A stretch of DNA of 11,181 nucleotides from Bordetella parapertussis (lineage in GTDB: Bacteria; Pseudomonadota; Gammaproteobacteria; Burkholderiales; Burkholderiaceae_C), in assembly GCA_943328885.2 (NCBI GenBank), contig CALQBT020000039.1, positions 1 through 11,181 of the forward strand. Direction: 5' to 3'. A model generated the notes under the pieces. The model worked only from the letters and a program-made list of their open reading frames with translations. It did not search any database and had not been told where the DNA came from. Below, in pieces: positions 6,708-11,181 of this stretch. Position 1 is the stretch's first letter; the number at the start of each line of letters is the position of its first letter. The translations under genes and the position numbers were made by a program.

Positions 6708-7229
6708 TCAGCTGCGCTGCCTTCCCGACTCGTCGCGCGTCTTCTTGAGCATCTTGGTCTTGATGCGCTCGCGCTTGAGCGGGCTAAGGTACTCGACAAA
6801 CACCTTGCCCAGCAAATGGTCGATCTCGTGCTGCACGCAGGTGGCCGCCAGTCCTTCGGCCTCGAATTCGAAGGGCTGACCATCACGCCCCAACGCCCGC
6901 ACCGTGACGCGGGCATGGCGCTCGACCTCGTCGTAGATCGTTGGCACGGACAAGCAACCCTCGTCACTGCGCCGCATCTCGGCGCTGCGAGCGATGATCT
7001 CGGGGTTGATCAGCACCCAAGGCTGGTCATGGTCATCGGAGGTGTCCATCACGACCAGCCGCAAGTGCACATCGACCTGGGTCGCCGCCAGACCCACACC
7101 CTCGGCCTCGTACATCGTGGTCAACATGTCGTCGGCCAGTTGGCGGATGCGGTCATCAACTTGCGTCACGGGCCGGGCCACATGGTGCAGTCTAGGGTCG
7201 GGGTAGCGAAGAATGGTCAGCAAGGCCAT
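6708..7229 (-). CDS. def: Peptide deformylase
   Basis: Encodes 173 residues, the family's usual length. All three deformylase motifs are intact: GVGLAATQ (44-51), EGCLS (90-94, with metal ligand Cys92) and QHEIDHL (133-139, with metal ligands His134 and His138 and catalytic Glu135). It removes the formyl group from nascent polypeptides and normally uses Fe(II) in the cell. The ATG at 7227-7229 gives the conserved [15 protein letters not shown]-terminus. No Shine-Dalgarno precedes it. It is the first gene of a def-fmt operon that probably once continued into htpX. Divergent from the LysM gene. Confidence 0.97.
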   Translation of the reverse strand: MALLTILRYPDPRLHHVARPVTQVDDRIRQLADDMLTTMYEAEGVGLAATQVDVHLRLVVMDTSDDHDQPWVLINPEIIARSAEMRRSDEGCLSVPTIYDEVERHARVTVRALGRDGQPFEFEAEGLAATCVQHEIDHLLGKVFVEYLSPLKRERIKTKMLKKTRDESGRQRS

Positions 7230-7343
7230 GAGATGTCAAGAAATGCAGGCCCACTGCAGGGCATGGGGCGTAAAGATCTGGGTGTTTGCCACGCTGGCGC
7301 GGATTGATGGCCTGGCGCGGCCCGCCAGCGCCATCGCCATCCG

Positions 7344-7355
7344 TTGCGATCGCAA
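7344..7355. promoter_or_regulatory. Perfect 12-bp palindrome TTGCGATCGCAA, possible operator
   Basis: TTGCGATCGCAA is a perfect inverted repeat that also contains GCGATCGC. It overlaps the candidate -35 of the LysM promoter. Its TTGC/GCAA half-sites recur in the next palindrome three bases away, as expected for a repressor or regulator site. The binding protein is unknown. Confidence 0.35.
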
Positions 7356-7358
7356 GGG

Positions 7359-7370
7359 TTTGCCGGCAAA
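7359..7370. promoter_or_regulatory. Perfect 12-bp palindrome TTTGCCGGCAAA, possible operator
   Basis: TTTGCCGGCAAA is a perfect inverted repeat three bases after the previous palindrome and shares TTGC/GCAA arms with it, at a different spacing (2 instead of 4 central bases). It overlaps the candidate -10 of the LysM promoter. Confidence 0.35.
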
Positions 7371-7389
7371 ATCAAAATCGCACCGAACT

Positions 7390-7403
7390 CAGTTTCCAAA
7401 CTG
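7390..7403. promoter_or_regulatory. Inverted repeat CAGTTT-CC-AAACTG
   Basis: Six-base perfect arms around a CC centre, just downstream of the candidate transcription start. Its arms differ from the two palindromes upstream. Could be a further operator or chance. Confidence 0.25.
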
Positions 7404-7460
7404 GCTTTGCTGCGGCAGCCACCCACCAGACCACGAAGTCCGGATTGTGGCACCGACCCC

Positions 7461-7468
7461 AGGGAGAA
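7461..7468 (+). promoter_or_regulatory. Ribosome binding site of the LysM gene
   Basis: AGGGAGAA lies 7 bp before the ATG at 7476. It decides this start over the upstream in-frame TTG at 7344, which falls inside a palindrome and would place an unlikely leader before the signal peptide. Confidence 0.65.
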
Positions 7469-7475
7469 CGCCGAC

Positions 7476-8690
7476 ATGACACCCAGCCCATCAGGCCATG
7501 CCCGGCCTCAGCCCGGTTCGCGAGCCGGCCGCGCCGGGCGCGTCTTTCGGGATTTTTGTTCGGCCAGCCTGATCCTGCTGCTGGGGGTCGACCCGGCACA
7601 GGCCATCGAGCCGGTGAGCCCGGCGCAACGCGCCACAGCGCAAGCCCAAGCCGGCGTGCCGCTGTCAGCCTTGGCAGCCGACGCGCCACTGTCCCACCAG
7701 GTTGCGCCTGGCGACACGCTGTGGGCGATCGCTGGCCTGTTCCTCAAGAGCCCCTGGCGCTGGCCTGAGTTGTGGGGCATGAACCTGGCGGAGATCGCCA
7801 ACCCGCACCTGATCCATCCGGGCCAGGTGCTGGTGCTGGTCAAGACCGCCGACAGCGCGCAGTTGCGCCTGGCACAAGCCGTGACACCAGATGACCCGGC
7901 AAAACTGACCCTCATCCCTGGCGTAAAACTATCTCCAAAAATACGCATACATACAACTGGCAGCAGTGCGATCGCCGCCGTCCCGCTGCAGCTGATCACG
8001 CCCTTCCTGCAGGAGGTGGTGGTGCTGGATCAGCACACGTTGGCGGCGGCACCGCGCATCGTCGCAACCCAGGAAGGTCGAGTGATGATCTCGCGCGGCG
8101 AAACCGCATACGCGCGCGGTGATTTGGGCCTGGATCGCAGTTTTGCGCTGTTGCGACCCGGCAAGACCTTGCGCGATCCGAGCAGTGGCGAGTTGCTCGG
8201 ACAAGAGGCCGGCATCGTCGGCACCGCCGAACTGGTGCAGGCCGAGGCCAGCGCTGCGGGTCTGCCGATACCGGCGACGCTCAGAATGACCAGCGCCCGC
8301 CAGGAGGCCGGTGTTGGGGACCGGCTGGCACGGCTGATGCCGCGAGACTTCAGCGCCTATGTACCGCACCAGCCGACGGTCGAGATCACCGGTCAGGTGG
8401 TGTCGATTTACGGCGAGGCCCTCAGCGGCGGGCAGAACCAGGTCGTTTCGCTGAGCCGCGGCGCGCGAGATGGCATCGAGCGAGGCCATGTGCTGGCGCT
8501 GTGGCGCGGCGGGGCGCAGGCCATGGACCGAACCGACGGGCGCGCGCAGGCGATGCAGTTGCCCGATGAGCCCAGCGGCCTGCTGTTCGTCTTCAGGGTC
8601 TTCGAACGGGTGTCGTATGCATTGATCCTGTCGGCACTCGACCCGGTTCGGCCCGGCGATCGATTCACCCAGCCCAGCGTCTCGCCTTGA
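7476..8690 (+). CDS. Secreted LysM peptidoglycan-binding protein
   Basis: Encodes 404 residues. A long basic N-terminal region (to about 25) leads into a hydrophobic core SASLILLLG and a likely signal peptidase site after AQA (43). One LysM domain spans about 73-121, from SHQVAPGDTLWAIAGLFLKS to NPHLIHPGQVLVL. The rest has no motif that I can name; it looks beta-rich and ends with the run SYALILSALDPVRPGDRF. LysM domains bind the glycan strands of peptidoglycan, so a periplasmic wall-bound role is expected; no enzymatic domain is visible. It is divergent from def and upstream of dprA; I recall LysM proteins in this position in other Burkholderiales. Codons 150-161 are strikingly AT-rich against the rest (see findings). 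Confidence 0.85.
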   Translation: MTPSPSGHARPQPGSRAGRAGRVFRDFCSASLILLLGVDPAQAIEPVSPAQRATAQAQAGVPLSALAADAPLSHQVAPGDTLWAIAGLFLKSPWRWPELWGMNLAEIANPHLIHPGQVLVLVKTADSAQLRLAQAVTPDDPAKLTLIPGVKLSPKIRIHTTGSSAIAAVPLQLITPFLQEVVVLDQHTLAAAPRIVATQEGRVMISRGETAYARGDLGLDRSFALLRPGKTLRDPSSGELLGQEAGIVGTAELVQAEASAAGLPIPATLRMTSARQEAGVGDRLARLMPRDFSAYVPHQPTVEITGQVVSIYGEALSGGQNQVVSLSRGARDGIERGHVLALWRGGAQAMDRTDGRAQAMQLPDEPSGLLFVFRVFERVSYALILSALDPVRPGDRFTQPSVSP

Positions 8691-8722
8691 GCCTGCCCGC
8701 AAACGCAACAGCCGACCCGCCG

Positions 8723-9838
8723 ATGCCCGCCACAGCCCCGTTGGACGACGTCGAACTCGGCGCCTGGCTGCACCTGCTGCACAGCGTTGGCCGCGGTGCG
8801 GCACGCCGGCTGCTGCTGCGCTTCGGTGGGCCGCACGCGGTGTTGACAGCCAGCGCATCAGATCGCGCTGCCGAAGTCGATGCCAAAGTCGCCGCGGCGC
8901 TGGGTTCAGCGCCGCCAGGCCATGCCGAACGCTTGGCAGCCACCCTGGCCTGGCGCGACGCAGCCGCGGCACGCCGGGTGATGGTGCTGGGCGACGCCGA
9001 TTACCCGCCACTGCTGTTGAACAGCGCCGACCCGCCGCTGCTGCTCTACCTGCAGGGCCGAGCTGATTTGCTGGGCGCGCCCTCATTGGCCATCGTCGGC
9101 AGCCGTCAGCCCACAGCCCAGGGACTGGACAACGCCCGCGGCTTTGCTCGCGCGCTGGGCCAGCAAGGCTGGACCATCGTCTCAGGCATGGCCGCCGGCA
9201 TCGACGCTGCGGCTCACGAAGGCGCGCTGAGCAGTCAGGCCAGCACCGTGGCCGTGGTTGGCACCGGCATAGACCGAGTCTTTCCGCTGTCGAACCGGGC
9301 GCTGGCCAAGCGCATCGCCGAACGCGGCTTGCTTGTCAGCGAGTTGGCGCTAGGCACGCCCCCGCTGGCGGCGAACTTCCCCCAGCGCAACCGCTTGATC
9401 GCTGGCCTGAGCCGCGGCACGCTGGTGGTGGAAGCCGCGCTGCGGTCGGGCTCCTTGATCACGGCCAGGCTGGCGGCGGAAGCCGGCCGCGAGGTCATGG
9501 CCATCCCGGGATCGGTGCTGGCGGCGCAGTCGCAAGGTTGCCACGCGCTGATCCGCCAGGGTGCGGTGCTGGTGGAGTCGCCCGCACAGGTGCTGGAGGA
9601 GTTGAACGGCCTGTCCGCGCTGGCCGAGGCCGCCCCGGCACCGGCCAGCCGCCAAGCCCTGGCGCCTGAGGACGCGGTGCTGCGCGCGCTCGGCCACGAT
9701 CCTCAGTCCCTGGACGGTTTGATCGATCGCTGCGGTTGGCCAGCGCCTGCGCTGAGCGCATACCTGCTCCAACTCGAACTCGACGGCCGGGTCGCACGTC
9801 TGCCGGGGGGCTTGTTCCAGCGCAGGCAAAGCGCCTGA
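8723..9838 (+). CDS. dprA: DNA-processing protein DprA (Smf)
   Basis: Encodes 371 residues from the ATG at 8723. A TTG at 8687, overlapping the LysM stop as TTGA, would add 12 residues and is a fair alternative; neither start has a clear Shine-Dalgarno. After an N-terminal helical (SAM-like) region comes the Rossmann-fold DprA core: LAIVGSRQPT (122-131), SGMAAGIDAAAH (154-165), FPQRNRLIAGLS (219-230) and EAGREVMAIPGS (253-264). A C-terminal winged-helix domain (about 317-367, ending RLPGGLFQRR) is also typical. DprA binds incoming single-stranded DNA and loads RecA during natural transformation. It is probably co-transcribed with the LysM gene. Confidence 0.95.
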   Translation: MPATAPLDDVELGAWLHLLHSVGRGAARRLLLRFGGPHAVLTASASDRAAEVDAKVAAALGSAPPGHAERLAATLAWRDAAAARRVMVLGDADYPPLLLNSADPPLLLYLQGRADLLGAPSLAIVGSRQPTAQGLDNARGFARALGQQGWTIVSGMAAGIDAAAHEGALSSQASTVAVVGTGIDRVFPLSNRALAKRIAERGLLVSELALGTPPLAANFPQRNRLIAGLSRGTLVVEAALRSGSLITARLAAEAGREVMAIPGSVLAAQSQGCHALIRQGAVLVESPAQVLEELNGLSALAEAAPAPASRQALAPEDAVLRALGHDPQSLDGLIDRCGWPAPALSAYLLQLELDGRVARLPGGLFQRRQSA

Positions 9839-9919
9839 GCCGTCGACCGCCGGACAAACTGTTACTGCCGGGCGCAAAGACGCCGCCAGGGCATGCCGCT
9901 GCGGATCGAATGCCTGCGG

Positions 9920-9925
9920 TATAGT
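9920..9925 (+). promoter_or_regulatory. Candidate -10 element of smg (TATAGT)
   Basis: TATAGT has its last base 7 bp before the A of the smg ATG, so a start at the normal distance would fall exactly on the start codon. No Shine-Dalgarno lies between. I see no good -35 at 16-18 bp. This is compatible with leaderless transcription. Confidence 0.4.
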
Positions 9926-9931
9926 GTTTTC

Positions 9932-10384
9932 ATGTTCGAGGTTCTGGTCTATCTGTACGAAACATATTGGCGCCCCGACGCCTGTCCCGAGCACGGACAG
10001 CTCGCGCGCAAGCTGTCTGCCGTCGGTTTCGAGAACGATGAGATCGCCGAGGCGCTGAACTGGCTTGACGGCCTGGCCGACACCGCTCAAGCCCATGCGG
10101 GCGAGCAGTCGAGTGACAGTCTGCGGGTCTATTCACCAGCAGAGATCGACCGCCTGGGCGAGGACTCAATCGGCTTCGTGGCCTTTCTGGAATCAGCCGG
10201 CGTGCTGCCGCCGGCGATGCGCGAGATGGTGATTGACCGAGCCAGCGCCGTGGGCGACAGCCCGCTAGCACTCGAAGACCTCAAGGTCATCGTGCTGATG
10301 GTGTTCTGGAGCCTGGGCGAGGAGCCCGATGCGCTGATCCTCGACGAACTCTTCGTCGCTCCTGAGGAACGCCTGATCCACTGA
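9932..10384 (+). CDS. smg: Smg family protein (DUF494)
   Basis: Encodes 150 residues, close to the family norm of about 150-157. It opens MFEVLVYLYETYW and continues with LARKLSAVGFENDEIAEALNWL and a C-terminal VIVLMVFWSLGEEPDALILDELF, all typical of Smg. The product is small, acidic and probably cytoplasmic; its function is not known. An in-frame ATG at 9893 would add 13 residues (MPLRIECLRYSVF), but the conserved start is the ATG at 9932. It follows dprA by 93 bp, the familiar smf-smg order. In many proteobacteria topA comes next; here secF on the opposite strand does. Confidence 0.92.
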   Translation: MFEVLVYLYETYWRPDACPEHGQLARKLSAVGFENDEIAEALNWLDGLADTAQAHAGEQSSDSLRVYSPAEIDRLGEDSIGFVAFLESAGVLPPAMREMVIDRASAVGDSPLALEDLKVIVLMVFWSLGEEPDALILDELFVAPEERLIH

Positions 10385-10447
10385 CGAGGCCAACCAGGCT
10401 GGCGCGATCAAGTGCAAGCGCCCGGAGTTCGTTCAACCTTTTTAATA

Positions 10448-10465
10448 CCTGGGCCCTCGCCCAGG
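10448..10465. terminator. Hairpin between convergent smg and secF
   Basis: CCTGGGC-CCTC-GCCCAGG is a perfect 7-bp GC-rich stem with a 4-base loop, placed in the 113-bp convergent spacer. It lacks a T tract on the 3' side for either strand: for smg it is followed by GCTGCG, for secF by an A-rich TATTAAAAAGG. It is therefore terminator-like but not a canonical intrinsic terminator. Nothing else is visible in this spacer. Confidence 0.4.
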
Positions 10466-10497
10466 GCTGCGTCAACCGCGGCGGCGGCCGCTTCGGG

Positions 10498-11181
10498 CTA
10501 CACCACGGCGCCAGCATTGGGGTCGTTGGGGTCTTGCTCCTTGCCACCGGACTTGACCAGGTCTTCGCGCTTGACCCCCAGCCACATCGCGATCGCCGCT
10601 GCGACGAACACCGAGGAATAGATGCCGAACAAGATGCCGATGGTCAGCGCCACTGCGAAATAGTGCAGCGTCGGGCCACCGAACAGCAGCATCGACAGCA
10701 CCATCAACTGGGTGCTGCCGTGGGTGATGATGGTGCGGCTCATCGTGCTGGTGATCGCGTGGTCGATCACCTGCGGTGTCGTGAGCTTGCGGTACCTGCG
10801 GAAGGCCTCGCGAATCCGGTCGAAGATCACCACCGATTCGTTCACAGAGTAGCCCAGCACCGCCAACACCGCCGCCAGCACCGCCAGCGAGAACTCCCAC
10901 TGGAAGAAGGCGAAGAACCCGAGGATGATGATCACGTCGTGCATGTTCGCAACGATCGCGGCGATCGAGAACTTCCACTCGAAGCGCATCGCCAAGTAGG
11001 CCATGATGCCGATGATCACAAAAGCCAGCGCCTTGGCGCCATCGCTGGCGAGTTCATCGCCCACCGCCGGACCGACGAACTCGGTACGGGACAGTTTGAT
11101 CGGCTCAACGCCACCCGCGGTGGTACACGACGGCCGGCTGACCTGCTCACCCTGTGGCGTGGTGTAGGACTTGGTGGCCAC
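10498..11181 (-). CDS. secF: Protein translocase subunit SecF, N-terminus beyond window
   Basis: The frame runs from the right edge to a TAG at 10498-10500 and gives the C-terminal 227 residues of a protein usually about 310-320 long. The start and first transmembrane helix are outside the window; the codon at the edge is an internal GTG, not the start. Visible hallmarks are EFVGPAVGDELASDGAKAL before the second helix, then several hydrophobic helices. The conserved GYSVNESVVIFDRIRE follows, then STMSRTIITHGSTQL and a last hydrophobic stretch (HYFAVALTIGILFGIYSS). SecF works with SecD at the SecYEG channel, using the proton-motive force to complete protein export. secD is expected just beyond the right edge. 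The tail KEQDPNDPNAGAVV is hydrophilic and variable. Confidence 0.96.
   Translation of the reverse strand: MATKSYTTPQGEQVSRPSCTTAGGVEPIKLSRTEFVGPAVGDELASDGAKALAFVIIGIMAYLAMRFEWKFSIAAIVANMHDVIIILGFFAFFQWEFSLAVLAAVLAVLGYSVNESVVIFDRIREAFRRYRKLTTPQVIDHAITSTMSRTIITHGSTQLMVLSMLLFGGPTLHYFAVALTIGILFGIYSSVFVAAAIAMWLGVKREDLVKSGGKEQDPNDPNAGAVV

Larger units (their letters stand above)
7344..7372 (+). promoter_or_regulatory. Candidate promoter of the LysM-dprA unit
   Basis: TTGCGA (7344-7349) and CAAAAT (7367-7372) are separated by 17 bp, four of six matches each to the sigma-70 consensus hexamers. Transcription would start near 7379, leaving a leader of about 97 bases. The two palindromes overlap it. 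Confidence 0.3.
7230..7475. other. Intergenic region between def and the LysM gene
   Basis: Divergent 246-bp spacer with no gene that I can support. Its LysM-proximal half contains three palindromes and a candidate promoter for the LysM gene, listed separately. I could not find a convincing promoter for def; a perfect TTGACA on the minus strand at 7239-7234 lies too close to the def start to serve it. Confidence 0.6.

Noticed and set aside
5894..6748. A 284-codon open frame on the plus strand opposite fmt
   Set aside because: It is antisense to a complete fmt; composition is typical of a shadow frame.
7234..7239. Perfect TTGACA on the minus strand upstream of def
   Set aside because: It lies only four bases from the def ATG, so a -10 would fall inside def; it cannot drive a transcript that includes the def start.
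7929..9086. A 385-codon open frame on the minus strand across the LysM gene and dprA
   Set aside because: It spans two well-supported genes on the other strand and its product is low-complexity Arg/Ala/Gln-rich sequence with no motif.

Overview
This is GC-rich chromosomal DNA (roughly two thirds G+C by eye) packed with core bacterial genes. The gene content and protein style (Cca, a FolM/FolB/TtcA run, def-fmt, a LysM protein next to dprA and smg, and SecF) point to a betaproteobacterium, most likely Burkholderiales. That placement rests on recognising protein families, not on any database search. I see no phage, insertion sequence, CRISPR array, rRNA or tRNA gene.

Layout. The plus strand opens with the 3' part of cca (tRNA nucleotidyltransferase with HD domain). 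Convergent to it lies a minus-strand pair: a small two-helix membrane protein (DUF2905) downstream of a MidA/NDUFAF7-type methyltransferase. Diverging from midA across only 17 bp is a tight plus-strand operon: a pteridine reductase (FolM/PTR1-like SDR), a FolB/FolX-family pterin enzyme and ttcA. A DUF4136 lipoprotein gene follows 61 bp later. Next come minus-strand genes: an unrecognised small lipoprotein, what I read as a broken 5' stub of htpX (heat-shock membrane protease), and fmt preceded by def. Divergent from def, after a 246-bp intergenic region rich in palindromes, are a secreted LysM protein and dprA, then smg under its own apparent -10 element. The window ends with the C-terminal two thirds of secF on the minus strand, convergent with smg.

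How the genes work together. def and fmt handle formyl-methionine at translation initiation (formylation of initiator tRNA, and removal of the formyl group). cca and ttcA act on tRNA (3'-CCA end, 2-thiocytidine 32). The folM-folB pair suggests reduced pterin or folate supply. dprA handles incoming single-stranded DNA in transformation. LysM and the two lipoproteins are envelope proteins, and secF belongs to the protein-export machinery.

I did not find a clear new defence or mobile system. The observations most worth a second look are: the htpX remnant behind fmt; an isolated patch of AT-rich rare codons inside the LysM gene; stacked perfect palindromes upstream of that gene; and two starts (midA, smg) with a -10-like hexamer placed for leaderless transcription.
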